Below are positions 11,054-18,618 of a stretch of 64,000 nucleotides of DNA, piece by piece. The notes beneath the pieces are model-generated. The model made no database searches, had not been told where the DNA came from, and was given only the letters and a program-made list of their open reading frames with translations. The stretch covers positions 1,638,501 through 1,702,500 of the forward strand of contig NZ_CP023747.1 of the NCBI RefSeq assembly GCF_008704995.1. The letters are read 5' to 3'. Within the stretch, counting starts at the first letter, position 1. The number at the start of each line of letters is the position of its first letter. This DNA comes from Streptomyces nodosus (GTDB lineage: Bacteria > Actinomycetota > Actinomycetes > Streptomycetales > Streptomycetaceae). The position numbers and the translations under genes were made by a program.

Positions 11054-11512
11054 ATGGGCGAATGGTGGCCCGTGAGGGATGTGCGGGCCCATCTCGCCGG
11101 GCGCTGGCGCGTGGAGCGGACGGTGCGCGACCTGGCGAGCGGAGAGACCGGGCACTTCAGCGGGACGACCGTGTTCTCACCCCTGGCGGACGGCCGTGAG
11201 GGGCTGCTGCACCAGGAGTCGGGCACGTTCGTCTGGCGGGGCACGCCGCGTCCCGCCGAGCGCACCCTGTGGTTCCTCACGGGCCCGGCACCCGGAACGG
11301 CGGAGGTGCGGTTCACCGACGGGCGCTTCTTCCACGACCTCGATCTCACCACCGGCCGCCATGTCGCCGACCATCCGTGCGCCGCGGACCTCTACCGGGG
11401 CGAGTTCACCGTCCACGACGCGGACCACTGGCGCACGGTGTGGCGGGTGAGGGGTCCCGCGAAGGACCTGGTCCTGACCACGGACTACACCCGTGAGCGC
11501 GAGGGCGGCTGA
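11054..11512 (+). CDS. DUF6314-like small beta-rich protein
   Basis: 152 aa. ATG 11054 is preferred over an in-frame ATG at 10952 because GAAGGGA precedes it and the conserved region starts soon after (HLAGRWRVERTVRD). The rest is a run of short strands with conserved aromatics (FVWRGTPRP, LWFLTG, FFHDLDL, CAADLYRG) ending in DLVLTTDYTR. This pattern matches what I recall as the DUF6314 family, possibly a lipocalin-like barrel. Cytoplasmic; no signal peptide. Function unknown. Convergent with the phosphatase-fold gene. Confidence 0.7.
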   Translation: MGEWWPVRDVRAHLAGRWRVERTVRDLASGETGHFSGTTVFSPLADGREGLLHQESGTFVWRGTPRPAERTLWFLTGPAPGTAEVRFTDGRFFHDLDLTTGRHVADHPCAADLYRGEFTVHDADHWRTVWRVRGPAKDLVLTTDYTREREGG

Positions 11513-11523
11513 GGACGTTCCGA

Positions 11524-12105
11524 TCAGGCGGCCGGCGCGGTCTCCAGGCGGAGGTTCCAGTGTCCGCCCCGCCCGGCGAGCGTGAGTGTGGACAGCGGGG
11601 GGACGTCGATGTTCCAGTAGGCCGACGGCTGCACGTTCAGCGCGTACACCAGCGCGGCCCGCATCACCGACGGTTCCGCCACCGCGACGACCCGACCGCC
11701 GTCGTCCACGGGGCGGGTGTCCAGCCAGCCGCCCACCCGGGAGATGAACGACAGCAGCGACTCCCCGCCGTGCGGCGCGGAGCGCGGATCGGAGATCCAG
11801 GCGTCCACCGCCGAAGGCTCCCGGGCCATCGCCTCGCCCAGCGTGAACCCGCGCCAGCGGCCCATGTCGCAGTCCCGCAGCGCGGGCTGCACCAGTGGTG
11901 CGTAGCCGAGCGCGTTCCCGGTCGCCCGGCTCCGCGGGGTCGGCGAACAGTAGCGCAGCTCGGCTGCCGCCAGCGGTACCAGTCCCCCGGCGACGCGCTG
12001 CACCTCGTACCATCCGGCCTGGTCCAGCGGGCGGTCGTCCTCGAAGCGCTCGGCCAGCAGCGAGGAACTGCGCGCTGCCGCGACGAACGTGACCCGAAGA
12101 TGCAT
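11524..12105 (-). CDS. Histidine-phosphatase-fold protein lacking catalytic histidines
   Basis: 193 aa. The order of motifs follows the phosphoglycerate-mutase-like fold: an N-terminal strand, DRPLDQAGWYEVQ, YCSPTPRSRATGNAL (the SSPxxRAxxTA motif), HGGESLLSFISRVGGW, and a later VVAVAEPSVMRAAL strand. The RHG motif is replaced by AAR in FVAAARSSS. The second catalytic histidine position (normally SHGG) reads AEPS. The phosphohistidine nucleophile and its partner are therefore both missing, so phosphatase activity is unlikely as read. It may be a binding or regulatory pseudoenzyme. It is a complete gene with good codon use, not a decayed one. Confidence 0.75.
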   Translation of the reverse strand: MHLRVTFVAAARSSSLLAERFEDDRPLDQAGWYEVQRVAGGLVPLAAAELRYCSPTPRSRATGNALGYAPLVQPALRDCDMGRWRGFTLGEAMAREPSAVDAWISDPRSAPHGGESLLSFISRVGGWLDTRPVDDGGRVVAVAEPSVMRAALVYALNVQPSAYWNIDVPPLSTLTLAGRGGHWNLRLETAPAA

Positions 12106-12177
12106 GCGGCGATCGTGCGGCGTGCCGGTGTACGGGTCAAGATGTGCGCTCAGGAGTTTCCGGTGGTGTCCGAGAGT

Positions 12178-13668
12178 TCACGCGGGGCCCGTGTGCCCGT
12201 CGCCCGCGGCCGGGAGAAGCGCGGTGCCCGGCCGCCGGAGCACCTCCTCACAGGCCGTGCGCAGTCGTCGTACGCCCTCGGTGATCTCCCCGGTGCCCGC
12301 GACCGCGGCGAAGCTGAGGCGCAGCTGGGCGGCGGGGGGCTCGGCGCTGAAGTAGGGGCGGCCCGGGGCGACCGCCACACCGGCCCGCAGGGCGCCCGCG
12401 ACCAGGGCGGACTCGTCGGTGCCGTCGGGCAGCCGCACCCAGAGGTGGTAGCCGCCGGAGGGGACGTGCGGCAGGGTGAGATCGCCCGGCCCGGAGCGGA
12501 GGGCCCCGGCCATGGTCTCGCGGCGGTGCCTCAACTCGGCGGAGACGGCCCGTAGATGGCGCGGCCAGGCGGGCGAGCCGACGAGTTCCAGCGCGGCCTC
12601 CTGGAGGGGAAGCGGTACGAAGAAGGTGTCCACGACCTGGATGGCGCGCAGCCGCTCGAGCACCGGGCCCCGGGCGGCCAGGGCGCCGACCCGGAAGCTG
12701 GGCGAGGTGGCCTTGGTGAGCGAGCTGACATGCACGACCACACCGTCGGGGTCCTCGGCCGCGAGCGGAGGCGGCAGCGGGCCCGCGTCCTCGTGCGCCA
12801 GGCGCCGTACGAAGTCGTCCTCGATCACGAACGCCCCGGCGTCGCGCGCGATGCGCAGCACCTCGGGCCGGCGCTCGGGGGCGAGGACGGCACCGGTCGG
12901 GTTCTGGAAGAGCGGCTGGCAGACGACGGCCCGGGCGCCGCTCGCCCGGAAGGCGTCGGCGAGCAGCGCGGGTTTCAGCCCGTCCGCGTCCACCGGGACG
13001 GGCACCGGCCGCAGGCCCGCCGCCCGGGCGATCGCCAGCATGCCCGGGTAGGTGGGGGACTCGACCAGAACCGGGGCGCCCGGCGGCGCCAGCGCCCGCA
13101 GTGCCGTGGTGAGCGCCGACTGGCCGCCCGCCGTGATCAGCACATCGGCCGCGGTGACCGCGCCGCCGATGCCGCGCGCGAACCACTCGCGCAGCTCGGC
13201 GCTGCCCTCGACGGGCGGCCGGGCCCATACGCCGGGCCGGCGGCCGGCCCGGGTCAGGGCCGCGCCCATCGCCCGCTCGGGCTGGAGCGAGGGATGCAGA
13301 TAGCCGCCGTTGAACTCGATGACACCGGCGGGCGGGGAGGCGAGGGAGGCCAGCACCCCCGAGGCGTCGACGCTGCGCGGGACGAGTTCGGCGGAGGAGT
13401 CGGCGCTGAGCGCGACCTCCTGCCAGTCGGTGTCGCCCACCGTCCGCGCGCCGGTACGCGGTGCGGCCCGGAAGGCGCCCGCCCCCGGCCGGGTCACCAG
13501 CAGGCCCTCGGCCGCCAGCCGGGCCAGCGCCCGCGACACGGTCACCGGGCTCACCCGGAACCGCTCGACGAGGGCACGACTGGACGGCAGCTTCTCTCCG
13601 GGAGAGTAGCGGTTCAGCTCCGCCCGCAGCCTGTCCGCCAATTCACCCACACTGCTACGCTCGTGCAT
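12178..13668 (-). CDS. MocR-type regulator (GntR helix-turn-helix fused to aminotransferase domain)
   Basis: 496 aa from ATG 13668. Residues 1-70 form a GntR winged helix (LPSSRALVERFRVSPVTVSRAL). Residues 110-480 form a fold-type-I aminotransferase domain with ESPTYPGM, QPLFQNPTGAVL, IEDDFVRRL and the PLP lysine K319 in SSLTKATSPSFR. MocR proteins usually use PLP or an aldimine as effector to regulate a neighbouring gene, here most likely the divergent EamA exporter. The start codon shares two bases with the exporter start codon, leaving no room for a leader on either side. Confidence 0.92.
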   Translation of the reverse strand: MHERSSVGELADRLRAELNRYSPGEKLPSSRALVERFRVSPVTVSRALARLAAEGLLVTRPGAGAFRAAPRTGARTVGDTDWQEVALSADSSAELVPRSVDASGVLASLASPPAGVIEFNGGYLHPSLQPERAMGAALTRAGRRPGVWARPPVEGSAELREWFARGIGGAVTAADVLITAGGQSALTTALRALAPPGAPVLVESPTYPGMLAIARAAGLRPVPVPVDADGLKPALLADAFRASGARAVVCQPLFQNPTGAVLAPERRPEVLRIARDAGAFVIEDDFVRRLAHEDAGPLPPPLAAEDPDGVVVHVSSLTKATSPSFRVGALAARGPVLERLRAIQVVDTFFVPLPLQEAALELVGSPAWPRHLRAVSAELRHRRETMAGALRSGPGDLTLPHVPSGGYHLWVRLPDGTDESALVAGALRAGVAVAPGRPYFSAEPPAAQLRLSFAAVAGTGEITEGVRRLRTACEEVLRRPGTALLPAAGDGHTGPA

Positions 13669-14641
13669 GAGAGCAGAGAATAGCGCTACCGCAGAAACGT
13701 CGATAGCGGTGCACCCGGCGCCCGGTACCGCCGACGGGGCGGACACCTCGGTCCCGGGCGGTCCGGCCCCGGCCGCGACGCCCCTCCGCCGCGCCGGCAC
13801 CCTGCAAGCCGCCCTCGGGGTCGTCGCCTTCTCCCTCACCTTTCCCGCCACCGCCTGGGGCCTGGAGGGCTTCGGCCCCTGGTCCCTGGTGGCGGTCCGC
13901 AGTGTGCTGGCCGCGGTCGTCGCCGGTGGCGCACTGCTGGCGCTGCGGGTTCCCCCGCCCCCGCGCCGGCACTGGGCGGGGCTCGCCGTGGTGGCGGCCG
14001 GGGTGGTGGTCGGCTTCCCGCTGCTGACCACCCTCGCGCTGCGCACCTCGACCACCGCGCACGCCGCCGTGGTCGTCGGGCTGCTCCCCCTGACCACCGC
14101 GCTGTTCTCGGCGCTGCGCATGGGCACCCGGCCCTCCCGGACCTTCTGGGTGGCCGCGCTCCTCGGCGCCGCCGCCGTCGCCGCGTTCACCGTGCGGCAG
14201 AGCGGCGGGGCGCTGACCGGAGCGGACGCCTATCTCTTCGGCGCGCTGCTGATCTGCGCGGCGGGCTACACCGAGGGCGGCCGGCTGGCCCGGGTGATGC
14301 CCGGCTGGCAGGTGATCGGCTGGGCGCTGATGCTGTGCCTTCCGGTGGCCGTGCCCGGCGCGCTCGTCGCCCTGGCGTACGAGCCGCCGCACCTCACGGC
14401 GCACGCGGTGGCCGGGCTGCTGTGGGTGGCGGTCGGCTCGCAGTTCCTCGGGCTGGTGGTCTGGTACCGGGGCATGGCCGCCGTCGGCATACCGCGGGCC
14501 AGCCAGTTGCAACTGGCGCAACCACTGCTCACACTGGTGTGGTCGGTACTGCTCCTCGGCGAGCACCTCACCCCGGCAGCGCCGCTCACGGCCGCCGCGG
14601 TGCTGGTCTGCATCGCGGTCACCCAGCGGGCGCGGAGCTGA
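13667..14641 (+). CDS. EamA/DMT-family exporter
   Basis: 324 aa, about ten hydrophobic helices in two EamA repeats (about residues 40-170 and 190-320). A 40-residue Ala/Pro/Gly-rich cytoplasmic N-terminus precedes the first helix. Family members export amino acids or metabolites. The ATG at 13667 overlaps the divergent MocR start; an alternative GTG at 13709 (AVHPAP) would shorten the polar tail but has no clear ribosome site. Divergent MocR-EamA pairs are common and suggest substrate-linked control. Substrate not determinable. Confidence 0.88.
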   Translation: MRAENSATAETSIAVHPAPGTADGADTSVPGGPAPAATPLRRAGTLQAALGVVAFSLTFPATAWGLEGFGPWSLVAVRSVLAAVVAGGALLALRVPPPPRRHWAGLAVVAAGVVVGFPLLTTLALRTSTTAHAAVVVGLLPLTTALFSALRMGTRPSRTFWVAALLGAAAVAAFTVRQSGGALTGADAYLFGALLICAAGYTEGGRLARVMPGWQVIGWALMLCLPVAVPGALVALAYEPPHLTAHAVAGLLWVAVGSQFLGLVVWYRGMAAVGIPRASQLQLAQPLLTLVWSVLLLGEHLTPAAPLTAAAVLVCIAVTQRARS

Positions 14642-14739
14642 CCGAGGCAGGGTGCACGGGCCGGGTCGACCGGCGCACCCGGGCCGTGGGCCCGCGGGTC
14701 ACGGCCCGACCATCCGCACGTGACGAGGAGGCCCGTCAG

Positions 14740-14946
14740 ATGCGTGCAACCGTGGGCGACAAGCTGGTACAGCACGGCAGGATCGTCGGACAGCACGACA
14801 AGATCGGTGAGATCGTCGAAGTGATGGGCACCGACGGCAACCCGCCGTACCGGGTCCGCTTCCAGGACGGGCACGAAGGTGTCTGCTCACCGGGTCCCGA
14901 CACCGAGATCCGCCACAAGGAGATCAGCCGGCAGACCGGACGGTAG
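14740..14946 (+). CDS. DUF1918-domain small protein
   Basis: 68 aa, ATG 14740 with GAGGAG at 14725-14730. The sequence MRATVGDKLVQHGRIVG, GEIVEVMG, PPYRVRFQDGHE and SPGPD is the DUF1918 pattern of a small SH3-like beta barrel found widely in actinomycetes. Soluble, charged, no signal. Function not established. It lies 98 nt after the exporter and ends 17 nt from the convergent glycosidase-like gene. Confidence 0.85.
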   Translation: MRATVGDKLVQHGRIVGQHDKIGEIVEVMGTDGNPPYRVRFQDGHEGVCSPGPDTEIRHKEISRQTGR

Positions 14947-14962
14947 ACCGGGCGGCAGCGTT

Positions 14963-16180
14963 TCAGCGCGGGGGCCTGGCCGGCTGCGTGTAGTGGTCGG
15001 CGGCCACCCGCGCCATCGCGCCGGTCCTGTCCTGGGCGATGTCCTTCGCCGCGAAGAAGACATGACCACGCACCTGGGGGTAGCGCCCGGCCAGGGTGAG
15101 ATGCCGGGAGAGTTCCGCCGGGTCCCGCCAGGCCGCCGGCTGCGCGGGGTCTCCTGCCTTGTACAGCGCCTCGCCGGCGTAGAGCCGTACGTTCGTCCCC
15201 TGGGCGACCTGCGCCCACCAGCGCACCAGCTCCGCGTAGTCGGCCGGGGCGTAGCCGATGTTCCAGTAGAGCTGTGGGCAGATGTAGTCCAGCCACCCGG
15301 ACCTCACCCAGGTCCGGGTGTCCGCGTAGAGGTCGTCGTAGGTCTGCACCCCGGCCCGGGTGGCCGAGCCCCGGGCGTCGGTGGCGGCGTTGCGCCACAC
15401 CCCGAAGGGGCTGATCCCGAAGCGCGCGGCGGGCCGGATCCGCCGGATACGGGCGGCGGTCTCCCGCACCAGCAGGTCGATGTTGTTGCGGCGCCAGGCG
15501 GCCCGGCCGGTGAAGCCGCCCCCGTGGGCCGCATAGGCCCGGTCGTCGTCGAAGAGCTGTCCCGCGACGGGATAGGGATAGAAGTAGTCGTCGAAGTGCA
15601 GACCGTCGACCGGATAGCGGACCACCGTGTCCAGGATCGCGTCCTCCACGAAGGCGCGGACCTCGGGCAGTCCCGGGTTGTAGTACAGCTTCCCGCCGTG
15701 GGCGACGACCCAGTCGGGGTGTCTGCGGGCGGGGTGCGAGGCGACCAGCCGCGAGAGATCGGTGTGGGAGGCGACCCGGTAGGGGTTGCACCAGGCGTGC
15801 AGTTCGAGTCCGCGCGCATGGGCCTCCGCCACGGCCGTGCCCAGCGGGTCCCAGCCGGGGTCCTTGCCCTGGACGCCGGTGAGCCACTGGGACCACGGCT
15901 CGTACGTCGAGGGCCACAGCGCGTCGGCCGAGGGGCGGGCCTGGAAGAAGACGGTGTTCAGACCGTGCCGTACCGCCGTGTCCAGGAGGCCGCGCAGCTC
16001 GGAGCGCTGCACGGCTGGGGTCAGTCCCGGCCGGGAGGGCCAGTCGCGGTTGAACACGGTCGCCAGCCAGGTCCCCCGCATCTCCTCGGCCGTGCTCCGT
16101 CGCCGCGGCGCGGCCGCCGCTCCCGTGGTAAGGGCCGTCAGCGCGGCCATCGTGAACGTCCGACGTGAGACCCGGCCCAT
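14963..16180 (-). CDS. Tat-exported glycosyl-hydrolase-like protein (GHL10/DUF187 type)
   Basis: 405 aa. The N-terminus VSRRTFTMAALTALTTGAAA is a twin-arginine signal peptide. The mature part is a TIM-barrel-like domain: RGTWLATVFNRDWPS, NTVFFQARPSADALWPS, ELHAWCNPYRV, VDGLHFDDYFYPYP, YICPQLYWNIGY and a final segment with VRGHVFFAAKDI. This series matches the family-10-like glycosylhydrolase (YngK/DUF187) group. HFDDYF contains the acidic residues expected at the active site. Probable extracellular or cell-wall glycosidase; substrate unknown. Confidence 0.85.
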   Translation of the reverse strand: MGRVSRRTFTMAALTALTTGAAAAPRRRSTAEEMRGTWLATVFNRDWPSRPGLTPAVQRSELRGLLDTAVRHGLNTVFFQARPSADALWPSTYEPWSQWLTGVQGKDPGWDPLGTAVAEAHARGLELHAWCNPYRVASHTDLSRLVASHPARRHPDWVVAHGGKLYYNPGLPEVRAFVEDAILDTVVRYPVDGLHFDDYFYPYPVAGQLFDDDRAYAAHGGGFTGRAAWRRNNIDLLVRETAARIRRIRPAARFGISPFGVWRNAATDARGSATRAGVQTYDDLYADTRTWVRSGWLDYICPQLYWNIGYAPADYAELVRWWAQVAQGTNVRLYAGEALYKAGDPAQPAAWRDPAELSRHLTLAGRYPQVRGHVFFAAKDIAQDRTGAMARVAADHYTQPARPPR

Positions 16181-16353
16181 CTGCCTGCCCTCGTACGCTG
16201 CGGATCCGCGCCGTCACGGATCGTTCTCGCGGCCCCCAGCATGCCCCCACCCGAACGATCGATCGTGGAAACCTGGGGGTAACGTGCACGATCGGAGCAG
16301 GCGACCGGAACCCGAACGGACCTGCGTCGGCGTAGTACAGCGAAGGGGACGAT

Positions 16354-17214
16354 GTGACCGACATCGAACGCGTCGGAGTGGTGGGCTGCGGCCAGATGGG
16401 AGCGGGCATCGCCGAGGTCTGCGCCCGCGCCGGACTGGATGTCAAGGTCGCCGAGACCACCGGCGAGGCGCTGGAGATCGGGCGGACCCGGCTGTTCAAC
16501 TCCCTGTCCAAGGCGGCCGAGCGCGGCAAGATCTCCGAGGAGGAGAGGGACGCGACGCAGGCGCGTCTGTCCTTCACCACCGACCTCGGCGAGCTCGCGG
16601 ACCGCGATCTGGTGATCGAGGCGGTCGTCGAGAACGAGCAGGTGAAGACGGAGATCTTCCAGGTCCTCGACCAGGTGGTGACCCGCCCGGACGCGATCCT
16701 CGCATCCAACACCTCCTCGATCCCGCTGGTGAAGCTGGCGGTCGCCACCGCACGGCCGGACCATGTGGTCGGCATCCACTTCTTCAACCCGGCCCCGGTG
16801 CAGAAGCTGGTCGAGCTGATCCCCGCGCTCACCACCTCCGAGGCCACCCTCGCCCGGGCCCAGGCGTTCGCCGAGAAGGTCCTCGGCAAGCACGCGATCC
16901 GCGCCCAGGACCGCTCCGGCTTCGTGGTCAACGCCCTGCTGGTGCCCTATCTGCTGTCCGCCGTCCGGATGTTCGAGTCGGGCATCGCGGGCCGCGAGGA
17001 CATCGACAACGGCATGGAACTGGGCTGCGCCCACCCGATGGGCCCGCTCAGGCTCTCCGACCTCATCGGCCTGGACACCATCGTGTCGATCGCCGACTCG
17101 ATGTACCAGGAGTACAAGGAGCCCCTCTACGCCGCTCCCCCGCTCCTCCAGCGCATGGTCGAGGCGGGCCGGCTGGGGCGCAAGACGGGGTCGGGGTTCT
17201 ACACCTACGCCTGA
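16354..17214 (+). CDS. 3-hydroxybutyryl-CoA / 3-hydroxyacyl-CoA dehydrogenase
   Basis: 286 aa from GTG 16354, with AGGGGAC just upstream. The NAD-binding motif VGCGQMGAGIAEVCARAG is at residues 8-25. The substrate-side catalytic histidine is in GIHFFNPAP, followed by DRSGFVVNALLVPYLLSAVRM and CAHPMGPLRLSDLIGLD. Full length for single-domain short-chain enzymes. It interconverts 3-hydroxyacyl-CoA and acetoacyl-CoA using NAD(P), in fatty-acid oxidation or butyryl-CoA supply for polyketides. Monocistronic, followed by a strong hairpin. Confidence 0.93.
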   Translation: MTDIERVGVVGCGQMGAGIAEVCARAGLDVKVAETTGEALEIGRTRLFNSLSKAAERGKISEEERDATQARLSFTTDLGELADRDLVIEAVVENEQVKTEIFQVLDQVVTRPDAILASNTSSIPLVKLAVATARPDHVVGIHFFNPAPVQKLVELIPALTTSEATLARAQAFAEKVLGKHAIRAQDRSGFVVNALLVPYLLSAVRMFESGIAGREDIDNGMELGCAHPMGPLRLSDLIGLDTIVSIADSMYQEYKEPLYAAPPLLQRMVEAGRLGRKTGSGFYTYA

Positions 17215-17292
17215 GCCGTCCGACGGGAGGGGATCCCCACGGGACCCGGCCGCACGGCGGCCGGTCCGGTCACGGACCGTCAATATCAGGCC

Positions 17293-17332
17293 ACCGCGGG
17301 CCCGGCGCCGATCACGGAGCCGGGCCCGCGGT
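17293..17332 (+). terminator. Terminator after the hydroxyacyl-CoA dehydrogenase gene
   Basis: A perfect 14-bp GC-rich inverted repeat (17293-17306 with 17319-17332, 12-nt loop) lies 78 nt after the stop, without a T-run. Confidence 0.7.
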
Positions 17333-17459
17333 ATTCACACACCGTGTGCGCGGCGGACACGCATATGCCGTTCGCACACGCTCCCCCCGCGCCCACCAGG
17401 CGAGTTGACTCTCCCTGCACAGAGCAAGGGATGTGACGACTACGGAAAGGAGCGGACCC

Positions 17460-17717
17460 GTGACCGCCGACCCCGAGCATCTCGTGGTCCATGGAGAAGT
17501 CGCAGAGTTACGCCGTCGCCTCGATGTGGCACATGCCCGCGTCGAGGGAGGGCTGGCCCTGCTCAGTCATCGCGCCGAGGAGACCGCCAAGGATCTCGAC
17601 GAACTGACCGTCAGGGTCGTCGCCCTGGAGCACACGCGCTGGCCGCTGCCCGCGGTCGCCGCCCTCACGGCCGTGGGCGCACTCGTCGTGACGATCTGGC
17701 AGGCGCTGGGGCACTAG
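17460..17717 (+). CDS. Small tail-anchored coiled-coil membrane protein
   Basis: 85 aa from GTG 17460, with AAGGAG about 10 nt upstream; a GTG at 17433 is possible but lacks a site. Residues 1-60 are charged with heptad spacing (VAELRRRLDVAHARVEGGLALL, DLDELTVRVVALE), likely an alpha-helical coiled coil. One C-terminal transmembrane helix follows (AVAALTAVGALVVTIWQAL). I do not recognise a characterised family. The stop codon lies at the edge of the long palindromic repeat. Confidence 0.7.
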   Translation: MTADPEHLVVHGEVAELRRRLDVAHARVEGGLALLSHRAEETAKDLDELTVRVVALEHTRWPLPAVAALTAVGALVVTIWQALGH

Positions 17718-17882
17718 TGCCGCGGCTGGCAACGTTTGCCCGTGAAGGAGCGGCGTCCGGTGCGTGCTCTCGGTGTGCCGGCCGGAAGCCCTCGTACTGG
17801 ACGTACTTGGGCTTGCGGCCGGTGCGGCGAGAGTGCGTGCTGGACGCCGCGACGGGGCGAACGTTGCCTGCCGGGGCACTAG
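17714..17882. repeat. Long imperfect palindrome, MITE-like intergenic element
   Basis: About 169 bp bounded by CTAGTGCC and GGCACTAG. Reverse-complementing the right half aligns along nearly its whole length with the left half, with scattered mismatches and short indels; the arms are about 80 bp and the centre is GTACTGGACGTAC. Both arms carry GGCAACGTTYGCC near the ends. RNA from either strand would fold into one long hairpin. It contains no transposase and no supported gene. Likely a non-autonomous mobile repeat or a strong bidirectional terminator between the coiled-coil gene and the convergent Nudix gene. Confidence 0.7.
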
Positions 17883-17923
17883 ACCGGCAGGCGATGCCCC
17901 GCCCTCGCCACACGGTGGGAGGC

Positions 17924-18469
17924 TCAGCGCGGGGTGTCCTGTCCGAGCCTGAGATGGTGCAGGAGGAGCAGCGCGGCCGCCATGTTCGCGGCCGGGACCT
18001 CCCCGCGGGCGACCAGGTCGGGGACGACTTTGAGGGGAACCCATTCCCTGCGGTCGGACTCGAAGTCGTCCACGGGGTGTCCGATGTACTCGCCCTCGTC
18101 GGCCCAGTAGATGTGGTGCCGGGCGTCGGTGAGCCCGTTGGAGGGCTCAACGCTCATGAGATGGCGCAGAGGTCCCGGCCGCCAGCCGGTCTCCTCCTCC
18201 AGTTCGCGGGCCGCGGCGTCGACGATGTCCTCGCCGTCCTCGACGACGCCCGCGGCCAGTTCCCACCCCCAGCTGTCGGTGATGAAACGGTGCCGCCACA
18301 GCAGCAGCACCTCCTGGGCCTCGTTGACGACGGTGGCCACGGCGACGGGCCGCAGCCGTATGAGGAAGTGGTCGAGGTGCCGGCCGTCCGGGAGCTCGAC
18401 ATCCGCCAGATTGACGCTGAACCAGCGGTTTTCATAGACGGTTTGTTCGTTCTGTTTCGTCCATTGCAC
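17924..18469 (-). CDS. Nudix hydrolase
   Basis: 181 aa from GTG 18469, chosen because GGAAGGTGG lies just upstream; a longer frame to 18535 has no site. The Nudix box is complete: GVVEDGEDIVDAAARELEEE followed by TGW, matching GX5EX7REUXEEXGU. The N-terminal strands (ENRWFSVNLADVELPDG) and the following MSVEPSNGLTDARHHIYWAD resemble ADP-ribose or nucleotide-sugar pyrophosphatases. Substrate not determinable. The palindromic element lies immediately downstream. Confidence 0.9.
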   Translation of the reverse strand: MQWTKQNEQTVYENRWFSVNLADVELPDGRHLDHFLIRLRPVAVATVVNEAQEVLLLWRHRFITDSWGWELAAGVVEDGEDIVDAAARELEEETGWRPGPLRHLMSVEPSNGLTDARHHIYWADEGEYIGHPVDDFESDRREWVPLKVVPDLVARGEVPAANMAAALLLLHHLRLGQDTPR

Positions 18470-18618
18470 GGTTCTGCCACCTTCCGCCGAGTAAGTGGCA
18501 ATATCGCAGCACGAACGCCCTCTCAGCAGGCTCACGGCGGCGCATCCCGGGCGCAGCGGCGGGCGCAGTCGTCCACCTCGGCGCGGCAGTGGGGACGTTC
18601 GGCGTGGTGGGGCCGTGT

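Noticed and set aside
13669..14190. Extension of the MocR gene to an upstream ATG at 14190
   Set aside because: The added 174 residues are antisense to the EamA exporter, have no domain, and would precede the normal GntR N-terminus.
14335..14739. Longer version of the DUF1918 protein starting within the exporter gene
   Set aside because: The added N-terminus is an out-of-frame shadow of the exporter; a clear GAGGAG site precedes ATG 14740.
17750..17880. Short peptide frame through the long palindrome (GRKPKYVQYEGFRP)
   Set aside because: The frame exists only because the palindrome lacks stops; there is no start with a ribosome site and no known domain.
18535..18618. Read-through extension of the TPR regulator past its TAG (28 further codons with several Cys)
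   Set aside because: Short stop-free stretches are expected at this GC content, and there is no sign of recoding or conservation that I can see.
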